From an uncultured Ulvibacter sp. (GTDB lineage Bacteria > Bacteroidota > Bacteroidia > Flavobacteriales > Flavobacteriaceae): a stretch of DNA of 64,000 nucleotides. A program made the position numbers and the translations under genes. A model generated the notes under the pieces. It was given only the letters and a program-made list of their open reading frames with translations. It was not told the origin of the DNA and searched no databases. This document shows positions 27,915-36,606 of this stretch, piece by piece; position 1 is the stretch's first letter, and each line of letters starts with the position of its first letter. Location of the stretch: the NCBI GenBank assembly GCA_913063405.1, contig CAJXZB010000003.1, positions 1 through 64,000 on the forward strand, given 5' to 3'.

Positions 27915-28247
27915 TTACTTCCCCAACATCAACAACTCATTCACAAGAATTTCAGTAGTGTAATTCTTCATACCTTCCTTGTCTTCCCAAGAACGATTTG
28001 TTAATTTACCCTCAACGACAATTTCTTGACCTTTGGTAACATAATTTTCTACAACATTCACCAAGCCACCCTTAACAATAATATTATGCCAGTAGGCACG
28101 CTCAACCTTGGTTCCTGATTTGTCTTTATAACTATCATCGGTAGCCATAGAAAATTTTGCCATTTTGTTACCATCTTCAAAAGTGATGATTTCTGGTTCT
28201 TGTCCTAGTCTTCCAATCAACTGTACTTTGTTTCTAAGTGTGTTCAT
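27915..28247 (-). CDS. ssb: single-stranded DNA-binding protein, short form (110 aa)
   Basis: An OB-fold SSB: NKVQLIGRLGQEPEI, AKFSMATDDSY, RAYWHNIIVKG and QEIVVEGKLTNRSW are the family strands that bind single-stranded DNA. It ends about where the OB fold ends (NELLMLGK) and lacks the disordered linker and acidic DDDIPF-like tail that recruits repair proteins. It is probably a second, specialised SSB rather than the replication one. An unusual decamer array lies upstream of its promoter box. Confidence 0.92.
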   Translation of the reverse strand: MNTLRNKVQLIGRLGQEPEIITFEDGNKMAKFSMATDDSYKDKSGTKVERAYWHNIIVKGGLVNVVENYVTKGQEIVVEGKLTNRSWEDKEGMKNYTTEILVNELLMLGK

Positions 28248-28337
28248 AATTTCAAATTTTAAATAAACAGTTAAGAATTGTCTTCGAGCTCGTCCCGAAG
28301 ATCTATCGAACTGAACCGCTCTAACGATTCAACACTG

Positions 28338-28345
28338 CAAACATA
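28338..28345 (-). promoter_or_regulatory. -7 box of ssb
   Basis: TATGTTTG on the minus strand, a full match to TAnnTTTG, 90 bp before the ssb ATG. The long leader in between is not otherwise explained. Confidence 0.5.
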
Positions 28346-28377
28346 AAACAGCAAAGAAGTTATAGTTGATATTTACG

Positions 28378-28427
28378 CATTTACTATCGCTTATAGTTGC
28401 TTACAGACGTTTGTAAGCGTTTGTAGT
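28378..28427. repeat. phased decamer repeats upstream of ssb
   Basis: Five consecutive 10-base units read on the plus strand: catttactat, cgcttatagt, tgcttacaga, cgtttgtaag, cgtttgtagt. Each keeps a TT(A/G)(T/C)A core at the same position, so the cores recur on one face of the helix. GCTTACA/TGTAAGC (28399-28418) also forms a 7-bp inverted repeat. The array starts about 30 bp upstream of the ssb -7 box, which suggests an operator. Confidence 0.5.
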
Positions 28428-28497
28428 TATATTTAACAATCTGAAAATAAGATAATCATAGTATACTCTAAGAGCCTAAGCCTTTTAAGAATAAAAG

Positions 28498-28656
28498 CTA
28501 ATTAGTATCCGTTTCCTCTTGAGATTTCTTGACAATGGCCTTTAATTTTTCAGCCCGAGCGTCTTTTTCTTTACGAAGTTTATCGAGCTTTCTGCCCATC
28601 AATTTAGAATGTTTGGCTTTATTCTTAGTGTTTTTTGCCTTACCCCTTTTAGCCAC
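28498..28656 (-). CDS. tiny basic protein, 52 aa, GTG start
   Basis: A reading frame starting GTG at 28656-28654, three bases after the stop of the TonB receptor, and ending TAG at 28500-28498. The product begins MAKRGKAKNTKNKAKHSKLM and continues as a Lys/Arg/Glu-rich helix ending EETDTN, with no Cys and no hydrophobic stretch. It looks nucleic-acid-binding in composition. I know of no family function. The close spacing argues for co-transcription with the receptor gene. Confidence 0.55.
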   Translation of the reverse strand: MAKRGKAKNTKNKAKHSKLMGRKLDKLRKEKDARAEKLKAIVKKSQEETDTN

Positions 28657-28659
28657 GTA

Positions 28660-31065
28660 CTAAAATTTATAGGAAGCTGCAACAATCAAATTGCGCCCGG
28701 GAGCCGTAATTCCACTCGAGTAGGTTCTATAGCGCTGATCAGTGATATTCTCAAGCGTTGCGTTAATTCGCAAAGCTTTGGTAATATCATATTGTGTACT
28801 AAAGTTAAGTGTATGCCAATTTGGAGAATATGGATTCCCATCTTCATCCTTTGCATACAAAAAATCATTGCTCTGCTGCGATGGCGCCAGATCTTCAAAA
28901 TCAAATTGACCGTTATATTCGGTAAATGCATCTAATTTCAACTTCTTGATTTTAAAAATCAGATGTGTATTTCCAAATTGAGGTGCTGCGCTTCTAATAG
29001 GGTAACGTTCTCCAGTTTCATCCTCATCAAATCCTTTTGTAATATTATATTGAGACGTAAGCTGCAGTTGTTTGCAAAAATTGACTTCAAGCCCAGCTTC
29101 AAATCCGTAAATTTCAGCCTTCGCAGCATTCTGAATTGCCTGCACATTGCTCAGCTCCCCTTGATATTCAATCTCAGTTTGTCCATTCAACTCAAAATCG
29201 CGCCGTACCAAGGCATCTTCCAAAACGGTATAATAAGTACCTGCATCAATCTTAAGAATATTGTTAAAATTCAAGGTAACTCCTAATTCTCCCGTTCTTG
29301 CATACTCAGGTTTCAAGTCTGGGTTTGGAACAACCACGCTGCCCGGTTCACTATCAAATACTTTTCCAACATCATCAATATTTGGAGCTCTAAAAGCAGT
29401 TCCAAAATTTACATGCCAGCCTAAAATCTTATTTGGATTCCAAGCCAAACCTGCACTTCCTGTTAAGGCACCAGTATTAATATTCGCTTCAGAAAAAGGG
29501 AAATCATAAAACCCGTCCTCAAAACTAGCATCCACCAATATATGATTGTAACGTAACCCTCCTTGAAATGAGAGTTTTTTAGCAAGCTTCAATTGTAAAC
29601 TAGAATAGGCCGCCATGGATTGCCAAGTCGCTCCGTTTGGATAACGAGAAGCGTCTGGCGTAGAAATACCAGAATTTATAGCTGTCTGTTTTCCTTCGCT
29701 ATTCACTTTATTATACACGTATTCAATTCCATAGAAGAAGGTATTTTTCTTCCCAAACTTTTTTTCAAAATCCCATGCTCCACTATAAGCAGAAACCTTT
29801 TCATCGGTTTCAAACAGCACCGTCTCTCCAAAATCTCGATCATTCCGTCCTTCTTTAAAGCGCTGATAAGACAAGGTAATCATGCTCTCATCATAAATGC
29901 CAGAACTACTATTTCTCGCTTGCAGGTTTCCCGCCAACCATTCCTGCGGACCGTAATACCATTCAGCGGCACGAAGATTTCCGTTCTTTCGTCTAATTAA
30001 TCTATCATATCTTGGGTAATCTGTAGTCGTAGTATAGAACAAGCCCAAATCAAAATCCCAATTTTCCGAAGGCATATAACGCACCTTTTGCATTGCGTTA
30101 ATTTGACTGTAACCAGTCGAAACTTGAACACGAGGATCGTCATTTTGAACCACAATATCTTCACTATTTACCGTTTCCACATATTCATTTCGCAAATAAT
30201 CATCCGGACCTTTTGAACCCATTTTTAAGTCACCAAAATCACTATAGCTAACACTTGTTAAAAATGCCCATTCCTTGCTCCCAATATTAAAATCGAAATG
30301 ACCCGTTTTTTCTTGGCTTGCAGTTGCATATCTCCCCATAGCATTTCCCGAAAACGACAGTCCTTCTTCAAAAGAAAATTTCGGCTTTTTAGTATAAAAA
30401 TTCATTACCCCTCCTACCGCATCACTACCATACACCACAGATCCTGGTCCTAAAATGACTTCGGTACGCTCTATTGCCAAAGGATCAATAGAAATCACGT
30501 TTTGTACATTTCCGCTTCGAAAAATAGCAGTATTAAATCGAACCCCATCAACAGTAATCAACAAGCGGTTTGTAGAAAACCCCCTAATATTAGGACTTCC
30601 TCCCCCTAGTTGACTCTTCTGTATATATACTTGTCCACTGCTTTCTAATAGATCTGCCGCCGTTTGTGGATTGCTAAAAAGTATATCTTCGCTGCTCACA
30701 CTAACAATCTGCTGAGGAATATCTCGTTTGTTCTGTCCAAATTTGGCTACTGAAAGAATTACCTCATCAAGATAACTAGCGTCAAGAGACAAATACACTT
30801 TGTTTCCAGCCGAAATAATTTCCCGCTTTTTCATTTTAACCGAAGCATGAGAAATATGTTGAAATGTGATTTGATCCGTATCCAAAAAAGAAGTAATATC
30901 TACAAGGCCATCAAAATCTGATATGCCGTTTTTGGATTTAGTATCATTGAATATTGCAACCCCAGAAACCGGTTGTTCATTGCCTTTTTCTAAGATCTGA
31001 ATTTTTTGGGCTACTGCTGTTGCATGTAAAAGAATTCCCATTGCCAGGAGTAATAGTAATCGCAT
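28660..31065 (-). CDS. TonB-dependent outer-membrane receptor (heme/hemoglobin-receptor-like), 801 aa
   Basis: A signal peptide (to about residue 19) is followed by a carboxypeptidase-regulatory-like domain (about 20-100), a plug with IPQQIVSVSSEDI and PNIRGFSTNRLLITVDGVR (about 110-240), then a 22-strand-type barrel ending in LIVAASYKF. FRAPNIDDV and VPNPDLKPE recall the FRAP and NPxL boxes of heme receptors, but no His lies between them. The substrate is therefore uncertain; heme, siderophore or another ligand are possible. It follows recO by 6 bp. Confidence 0.85.
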   Translation of the reverse strand: MRLLLLLAMGILLHATAVAQKIQILEKGNEQPVSGVAIFNDTKSKNGISDFDGLVDITSFLDTDQITFQHISHASVKMKKREIISAGNKVYLSLDASYLDEVILSVAKFGQNKRDIPQQIVSVSSEDILFSNPQTAADLLESSGQVYIQKSQLGGGSPNIRGFSTNRLLITVDGVRFNTAIFRSGNVQNVISIDPLAIERTEVILGPGSVVYGSDAVGGVMNFYTKKPKFSFEEGLSFSGNAMGRYATASQEKTGHFDFNIGSKEWAFLTSVSYSDFGDLKMGSKGPDDYLRNEYVETVNSEDIVVQNDDPRVQVSTGYSQINAMQKVRYMPSENWDFDLGLFYTTTTDYPRYDRLIRRKNGNLRAAEWYYGPQEWLAGNLQARNSSSGIYDESMITLSYQRFKEGRNDRDFGETVLFETDEKVSAYSGAWDFEKKFGKKNTFFYGIEYVYNKVNSEGKQTAINSGISTPDASRYPNGATWQSMAAYSSLQLKLAKKLSFQGGLRYNHILVDASFEDGFYDFPFSEANINTGALTGSAGLAWNPNKILGWHVNFGTAFRAPNIDDVGKVFDSEPGSVVVPNPDLKPEYARTGELGVTLNFNNILKIDAGTYYTVLEDALVRRDFELNGQTEIEYQGELSNVQAIQNAAKAEIYGFEAGLEVNFCKQLQLTSQYNITKGFDEDETGERYPIRSAAPQFGNTHLIFKIKKLKLDAFTEYNGQFDFEDLAPSQQSNDFLYAKDEDGNPYSPNWHTLNFSTQYDITKALRINATLENITDQRYRTYSSGITAPGRNLIVAASYKF

Positions 31066-31071
31066 AGATGC

Positions 31072-31791
31072 TTATTGAAAAAGTTGGTTAAGAACCAAAA
31101 GAGACTTCGGTTTTTTATAGCCCTGCAAATGTAATTGATAATATGTCAATAACAAATTAAGCACGTCCAAACGTTCTTTTTTGGCCAGTTTTATCTGGCT
31201 GATACTATCAAAATTTATGCCGAAGAACTGCTTGAAACCCGATATAACCTTTCCATTTTCACAATATCCATTGGTCTGGTTTTGTTGAAAGCATCCATCT
31301 AGTAGATTAAAATTTTCACCTTCAATATTTGACGTATCTGGAAAGAAGCCAAGATGTGTTGTTAGTTTTAGTAAAAATAAAACATGAAAATTGGCAATAT
31401 CATCATGACTATCTAACCAATAAAAAGCATTTTCGAGATATTCATACATCGCTTCATTACGTTCTTCTTCTCTAATACAATTCTTTAGCATTTCGGAAAG
31501 AAACATTACCATCCCGGTTTTTACAACATTGGTATGAAGTGTCTGATAAGGGTGCAGTACTTTAGCCTCCTGAATTCGCTCTAAGGTTCCTTTGTTTTTG
31601 TGAAATGCAATCAATTCCAATTGCGTCAATGGCTGAAAATGTGAAGTTTTTAGTTTTCTTGACTTTGATTTCAGTATCCCACGAAGCAAATAACTTTTAA
31701 CTCCTTCTTTTTCGGTAAAACAAGTCACAATAAGATCCGTTTCGGAATATTTAAGTGCTGAAAAAACAATCGCTCTGGTTGAAATAACCAT
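31072..31791 (-). CDS. recO: DNA repair protein RecO
   Basis: Promotes RecA loading and strand annealing in the RecFOR pathway. An N-terminal OB fold (TRAIVFSALKYSETDLIVTCFT...) is followed by the helical C-terminal domain. The longer frame starting at 31905 overlaps porZ by over 100 bp, so Met39 at 31791-31789 was chosen. It gives a 1-base TAATG overlap with porZ and matches where RecO proteins begin (MVISTRAIV). At 239 residues it is normal. Confidence 0.92.
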   Translation of the reverse strand: MVISTRAIVFSALKYSETDLIVTCFTEKEGVKSYLLRGILKSKSRKLKTSHFQPLTQLELIAFHKNKGTLERIQEAKVLHPYQTLHTNVVKTGMVMFLSEMLKNCIREEERNEAMYEYLENAFYWLDSHDDIANFHVLFLLKLTTHLGFFPDTSNIEGENFNLLDGCFQQNQTNGYCENGKVISGFKQFFGINFDSISQIKLAKKERLDVLNLLLTYYQLHLQGYKKPKSLLVLNQLFQ

Positions 31792-34097
31792 TATCGAATG
31801 ATCATTATTTTGGACACCTTGGTTTCGATAGCATCTTCGGTGGTAATAAGTACAAGATAAACTCCGGACGCAACGCGATACTTTCCAAAGGCGGTTGTGT
31901 CCCAAAGAACACTCCCACCCTCCGAGGTTTCCTCAAAAACAAGGTTACCCTCAATGTCTGTGATCTTCACATTTGCATCTGCCGTGAGGCCATCTATGGT
32001 AACATTTCCATTAAACTCTGGTCGAACGGGATTAGGGTACGCGTATACATTGTCCAAATTATCTCTTGGAGCAGTGGCGGTTCCATTGTAAGCAACTAAT
32101 CCATTTACCGTAGCGAAATAAACCGTTCCAGTAAACGGGTCAATCGCTATATCTTGGACATTATTTGTAGGTAATGGCGAATTGTCCTTTGTAAACCTAA
32201 GTAAAGTTTCTTGACCATTTGAAGATAAGTAAAACACTCCCGAAGTGGCAGTAGATATCCATTTATTATTAGAACCATCTACTTCAATATCCGTGATAAA
32301 TAATTCAAAAAGAAGCTCTTGTGGCACCCCATCTTCAAGAATAATGATAGCTTGAGCATCAATTTCGGCTCCTTCATCAAAAAAGCCACCTACATTGAAC
32401 AAAACCCTCAAGCCTCTTGAGGTTCCAATCCAAAGTCGGTTTTGAGCATCAAATGTTATAGAACGAACACTATTTTTTGGAATGTTCCCGTTTCCTTCGC
32501 CATCTTGAATTCTATTAAATCTTCCGTTCTGAGAGTTATAGCCTACCAGCCCTCCTTCTGCAGTCCCGAAAAAGACAAGACCAGTTCTACTTACAGCTAT
32601 ATCAGTAAATGCTTGCTCCGTTTCTCCAGGAATGGCTTCTGTTACATCAATTTTTTCAAACTGTCCGCTAGGAGTAAATTTAATAAGCCCCTCGTTGGAT
32701 CGAGACTGCAGCAACCAAAGATTTCCTTGCCGATCAAATTGAGATCCGTACAATCTAATTCCTAGATCCGTGTCTGTTGGATCTGTAGGTATTTCCAGGC
32801 CAGAATTTGAATCGTCAAACAGGAAAGCAGGGGTTTGTCCCTCAATTTTAAGCAAGCCCTTTTGATATGAGGAAATATAGGTCTCATTTGGGTCTTCAGG
32901 ATTAATTGTTACGTAAACCAAATCGTTAATCCCCCTCCCGCCTAGCGCCTCTGAAAGCTCAGCATACGATATATTGGTCCAGACACCATCTCTTAAATTA
33001 CTAATTCCTCTTCTACTCAAAGGAAAAGGGTTATAGGTCGCAGTAACATCGCCAAAAACGGTCCATAATTGCCCTGCCGAAGCATCAATCGCGAACGAAT
33101 CATTCCTAATTGGTCCATCTGGTAAGATTTCTTCCGCCTGATTGGTTCCAAAGGGAACTTTTTGCAGACCGATTTCGGTCGTCCCTAGATAAAAATGATT
33201 ATTAAACACATAGCCAGATTGCAAACTATATGACAAATCCGGAATACTAGTTACCGACCCTTCTTCCACAAAACCAACAGAATAAGTTCGTATTTCATCT
33301 CGTGTTACGATTGTTAGAAGACCGTTGCTCGATTTAAATTCTATAACACTGTCACTAAAACTTCCAACGTTGGTTACATTTCCCTCAGGAGTCATTCTAA
33401 ATACCGTATTACCATTGTTGATGATATACAACTCATCTTGCACTCTCTGCACTCCCTTAAATCCTCCAGTAACAATAGGAGGAATCCAGTTTTGAAAATC
33501 TATTAGGTTATCATCGTTAACCATGGCTCTTCTAATTCCATTTTGGCTTGTAGCGGCAAATATATAAGGTTCCTGAACCGTAGTTTGAGCAATGTTAATT
33601 TGTGTTCCTAAATCTCCTATAAAATAGGTGTCGCCAAATTCCAGATTTGTTAAATTAAACACAGAAATTCCATATTGAGTTGCTATATAGAGATTTCCAT
33701 TGTATTCATTAAAGTGATTAATTCGTTTCGTATCTGGTGGGATGGTGGGTTTATCTAAAATATCTACAACCGTTAAAATGTCTTCCTCACCATCAATTAC
33801 AACCTCCATAAGCCCATTTTCATATCCAATCACGAGAAGATTATGAACTTCACTATAGTAAATTGTTGAGATCAATTCACCCGCTAGGCCGTTCACTGTG
33901 GAAATAGTTGCTACTTCTTCTGTAGCAAGGTCATAGGTGAAAATCGCATTCTCCGAAGCCGCGTAGATCTTATTATTCCCTTGTGAAATCGCCTTTACCG
34001 AAACATATGAAAAATGTCCTGTCCAAAGATTCTCAAAATTTTGCGCCTGAATTAACGGAGCAATCAAAAACAGAAATAGAAGTGCAAGGTGCTTCAT
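31791..34097 (-). CDS. porZ: PorZ-like T9SS beta-propeller surface protein, type A sorting domain, 768 aa
   Basis: A signal peptide (ending IQAQ) is followed by two propeller-like regions with two-component-regulator-propeller repeats (for example NDLVYVTINPEDPNETYISSY, RSITFDAQNRLWIGTSRGL) and a type A sorting domain from about residue 685 (YAYPNPVRPEF...VSKIMIIR). Size and architecture match PorZ, a T9SS attachment-complex protein on the cell surface that is itself exported by the system. It is co-transcribed with recO. Confidence 0.8.
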   Translation of the reverse strand: MKHLALLFLFLIAPLIQAQNFENLWTGHFSYVSVKAISQGNNKIYAASENAIFTYDLATEEVATISTVNGLAGELISTIYYSEVHNLLVIGYENGLMEVVIDGEEDILTVVDILDKPTIPPDTKRINHFNEYNGNLYIATQYGISVFNLTNLEFGDTYFIGDLGTQINIAQTTVQEPYIFAATSQNGIRRAMVNDDNLIDFQNWIPPIVTGGFKGVQRVQDELYIINNGNTVFRMTPEGNVTNVGSFSDSVIEFKSSNGLLTIVTRDEIRTYSVGFVEEGSVTSIPDLSYSLQSGYVFNNHFYLGTTEIGLQKVPFGTNQAEEILPDGPIRNDSFAIDASAGQLWTVFGDVTATYNPFPLSRRGISNLRDGVWTNISYAELSEALGGRGINDLVYVTINPEDPNETYISSYQKGLLKIEGQTPAFLFDDSNSGLEIPTDPTDTDLGIRLYGSQFDRQGNLWLLQSRSNEGLIKFTPSGQFEKIDVTEAIPGETEQAFTDIAVSRTGLVFFGTAEGGLVGYNSQNGRFNRIQDGEGNGNIPKNSVRSITFDAQNRLWIGTSRGLRVLFNVGGFFDEGAEIDAQAIIILEDGVPQELLFELFITDIEVDGSNNKWISTATSGVFYLSSNGQETLLRFTKDNSPLPTNNVQDIAIDPFTGTVYFATVNGLVAYNGTATAPRDNLDNVYAYPNPVRPEFNGNVTIDGLTADANVKITDIEGNLVFEETSEGGSVLWDTTAFGKYRVASGVYLVLITTEDAIETKVSKIMIIR

Positions 34098-34162
34098 AAA
34101 ATAAACAATTCCCTAAAGGACTATAACAAGCTAAAATAGTATTTATTGCAAGATTTAACTGA

Positions 34163-34191
34163 AAAAGGTTGCCTTTTATAGACAACCTTTT
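34163..34191 (-). terminator. terminator of gdhA
   Basis: AAAAGGTTG (34163-34171) pairs with CAACCTTTT (34183-34191); on the minus strand the stem is followed by further T. It lies 25 bp after the gdhA stop. Confidence 0.75.
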
Positions 34192-34215
34192 CAAATTTGG
34201 TTTCAGGAAAGTTTA

Positions 34216-35559
34216 TTAAACTACTCCTTGGGCTAACATGGCTTCTGCTATTTTAACAAATCCAGCAACATTCGCTCCTTTTACGTAGTCAACGTATCCA
34301 TTTCCATCTTTTCCGTATTTCACGCAAGCTGCATGAATATCGTTCATAATGTTATGTAGTTTTTCGTCAACCTCCTTCGCCGTCCAGCTTAGACGCAAAG
34401 AGTTTTGTGACATCTCTAATCCTGAAGTTGCCACCCCTCCTGCATTCGAAGCTTTTCCTGGTGCGAACAATATCTTTGCTTCCTGAAAAACTTCAATTGC
34501 TTCCGGAGTAGAAGGCATATTCGCGCCTTCACTAACACACATACAACCATTCTTTACAAGGTCCAATGCCTCATCCCTATCCAATTCATTTTGAGTAGCA
34601 CATGGCAAGGCGATATCACATTTCACTTCCCAAGGGCGCTTTCCTTCTTTGTATTCTGCTGACGGATATTTCGTAACATACTCCTTAATACGACCCCGCT
34701 TTTCATTCTTCAACTCCATTACGAAAGCAAGTTTCTCCTTGTTGATACCTTCAGGATCATATATATACCCTCCAGAATCTGAAAAGGCAACTACTTTTCC
34801 TCCAAATTCCATGGCCTTTTCAGCTGCATATTGTGCAACATTACCAGATCCAGAAATAACTACTGTTTTACCTTTAAAGTTCTCTCCCTGAGTCTCTAAC
34901 ATATTCTTCGCAAAATACACGTTTCCGTATCCAGTCGCTTCTGGACGAATTAAAGACCCCCCATAGGCAAGTCCTTTTCCTGTAAGAACACCAGTAAATT
35001 CGTTTCTAAGACGTTTGTATTGTCCAAACATAAAACCAATCTCTCTACCACCAACACCAATATCTCCAGCAGGAACATCTGTATTAGGCCCAATATGTCT
35101 TGAAAGTTCTGTCATAAAGCTCTGACAAAAACGCATTACCTCGGCATCACTTTTCCCTTTAGGATTAAAATCTGATCCTCCTTTACCCCCTCCCATTGGA
35201 AGTGTGGTAAGACTGTTTTTAAATACTTGTTCAAAACCTAAAAACTTTAAAATACTCAAGTTTACCGAAGGGTGAAATCTCAATCCGCCTTTATAAGGTC
35301 CAATCGCCGAGTTAAATTCAACACGATATCCTCTATTTACCTGAATCTCACCTTTGTCATTAGTCCACGTCACTCGGAACATAATTGTTCGCTCTGGCTC
35401 TGCCATACGCTCTAACAACTTTTTGTCTTGATATCTTTCATTTTCCTCAATAAAAGGAATTACCGTTTCAGCGACCTCGGTCACTGCCTGAAGGAATTCA
35501 GGTTCGTTGGGATTCATTTTCTCGACCGTGGAAATGAACTCTTTAATACTTGGTTTCAT
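34216..35559 (-). CDS. gdhA: NADP-type glutamate dehydrogenase
   Basis: Reversibly aminates 2-oxoglutarate to glutamate and supplies the precursor of arginine. The active-site signature PMGGGKGGSDFNPKG, KGGLRFHP and the Rossmann motif ISGSGNVAQYAAEKA are visible. At 447 residues it matches the hexameric NADP-dependent class. It is monocistronic by position, with its own -7 box and terminator. Confidence 0.96.
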   Translation of the reverse strand: MKPSIKEFISTVEKMNPNEPEFLQAVTEVAETVIPFIEENERYQDKKLLERMAEPERTIMFRVTWTNDKGEIQVNRGYRVEFNSAIGPYKGGLRFHPSVNLSILKFLGFEQVFKNSLTTLPMGGGKGGSDFNPKGKSDAEVMRFCQSFMTELSRHIGPNTDVPAGDIGVGGREIGFMFGQYKRLRNEFTGVLTGKGLAYGGSLIRPEATGYGNVYFAKNMLETQGENFKGKTVVISGSGNVAQYAAEKAMEFGGKVVAFSDSGGYIYDPEGINKEKLAFVMELKNEKRGRIKEYVTKYPSAEYKEGKRPWEVKCDIALPCATQNELDRDEALDLVKNGCMCVSEGANMPSTPEAIEVFQEAKILFAPGKASNAGGVATSGLEMSQNSLRLSWTAKEVDEKLHNIMNDIHAACVKYGKDGNGYVDYVKGANVAGFVKIAEAMLAQGVV

Positions 35560-35601
35560 CTATAAATAATTTATTGAAAATGTTTTCGTTTAATTAGTGT
35601 G

Positions 35602-35609
35602 CAAATATA
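35602..35609 (-). promoter_or_regulatory. -7 box of gdhA
   Basis: TATATTTG on the minus strand, a perfect TAnnTTTG match, 42 bp before the gdhA ATG. Confidence 0.5.
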
Positions 35610-35692
35610 AGTTTTATGTAAAAAATAGAATGATAAAATTATATAAATAAGCGAAATATCAACATTAAATTTCCCTGTTTCATATGTTTTTA

Positions 35693-35700
35693 TATATTTG
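35693..35700 (+). promoter_or_regulatory. -7 box of the 35729 gene
   Basis: TATATTTG, a perfect TAnnTTTG match, 28 bp before the ATG and divergent from the gdhA promoter. Confidence 0.5.
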
Positions 35701-35728
35701 TTACGTCTCAATTTAAACCTAATTTACA

Positions 35729-36532
35729 ATGAATACCAGAATTTTGTTATTGGTATTTTTACTTCTTGCCATATCTAAGCAAGACGTTTATAGCCAATTT
35801 GGTTTCTCTCACGAGCTAGGATTTATAGCCGGCCCCGTTGCCTTTTATTCAGATTATGGTGTTCGAAATGATTTCGAAACTAACTCTGGTAATGTTGGTT
35901 ATGGAATAGGGCTTGTTCATTACCTTAACTTTTCCTATAGGGCAGATTGTAACTGCTATACGCGAGATAAATACTTCAACGATCACTTTAAACTTAGAAA
36001 CGAAATTGACTACCATAAAACCAATTTTCAACATTTTGGTCCTTGGGTAGATCCTGATAAAACTACTCCTACAGCGGAAAAATTGCGTGCAATGAGAGGT
36101 TCTACAACCGTATTCGATATTGGTACACAATTAGAGTTTTTCCCACTAAGCATTCGTGATTTTGCAGCTGGTGCATTTAAGATTGCCCCATTTATTAGTT
36201 TTGGGCTGCACTGGGTGAGTTTTGACCCAGAAGCTTACACTGAGAGACCCGGAGCCTTAAACACACCTCAAAATGTACCTCAAAAATATATTAACTCCTT
36301 TCAACTTGAACCCGGAAATACTTGGGGAATTGTAACGAGCGTTGGTATACGTTATAAAATTACTCCATTAAGCGATATTATGATTGATAGTCGTTGGCAG
36401 TATTACTTTTCTAATTGGGTAGAAGGGTTAAATCCAAGTCTAGAAAACAATGGTGAAGTGGCCGTTCCTGAAAACAAAGCCAATGATTGGATTTACTGGT
36501 TGAATGTTGGATACGTATACTATATAGACTAG
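35729..36532 (+). CDS. THC0290_0291-family outer-membrane-like protein, 267 aa
   Basis: A signal peptide ending VYSQ (residue 22), then a beta-barrel-like protein with alternating aromatic strands (HELGFIAGPVAFYSDYG, WIYWLNVGYVYYID at the end). It carries an RADCNCYTR segment with two Cys. This resembles a conserved flavobacterial family often found beside, and sometimes misannotated as, glutamate dehydrogenase. It is expressed divergently from gdhA. The function is unknown; the terminal Tyr/aromatic strand suggests an outer-membrane location. Confidence 0.75.
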   Translation: MNTRILLLVFLLLAISKQDVYSQFGFSHELGFIAGPVAFYSDYGVRNDFETNSGNVGYGIGLVHYLNFSYRADCNCYTRDKYFNDHFKLRNEIDYHKTNFQHFGPWVDPDKTTPTAEKLRAMRGSTTVFDIGTQLEFFPLSIRDFAAGAFKIAPFISFGLHWVSFDPEAYTERPGALNTPQNVPQKYINSFQLEPGNTWGIVTSVGIRYKITPLSDIMIDSRWQYYFSNWVEGLNPSLENNGEVAVPENKANDWIYWLNVGYVYYID

Positions 36533-36552
36533 AGTCAACAACCCATAATGAT

Positions 36553-36596
36553 TTATAGAAAAAGGGGGCTGTTAAAACAGCCCCCTTTTTCTATAA
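36553..36596. terminator. bidirectional terminator, 21-bp perfect stem
   Basis: Arms at 36553-36573 and 36576-36596 are exact inverted copies around an AA centre, with GGGGGCTGTT as the core and A5/T5 on the outer side. It sits between two convergent genes and can terminate both. Confidence 0.9.
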
Positions 36597-36606
36597 GTAC
36601 TCTTTC

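Noticed and set aside
28284-28320. gagctcgtcccgaag region as a repeat element
   Set aside because: It recalls dispersed flavobacterial intergenic repeats, but there is only one copy in the window and it cannot be supported.
31792-31905. Upstream extension of recO
   Set aside because: It overlaps the porZ sorting domain in another frame. Met39 gives a normal RecO N-terminus and a TAATG junction with porZ.
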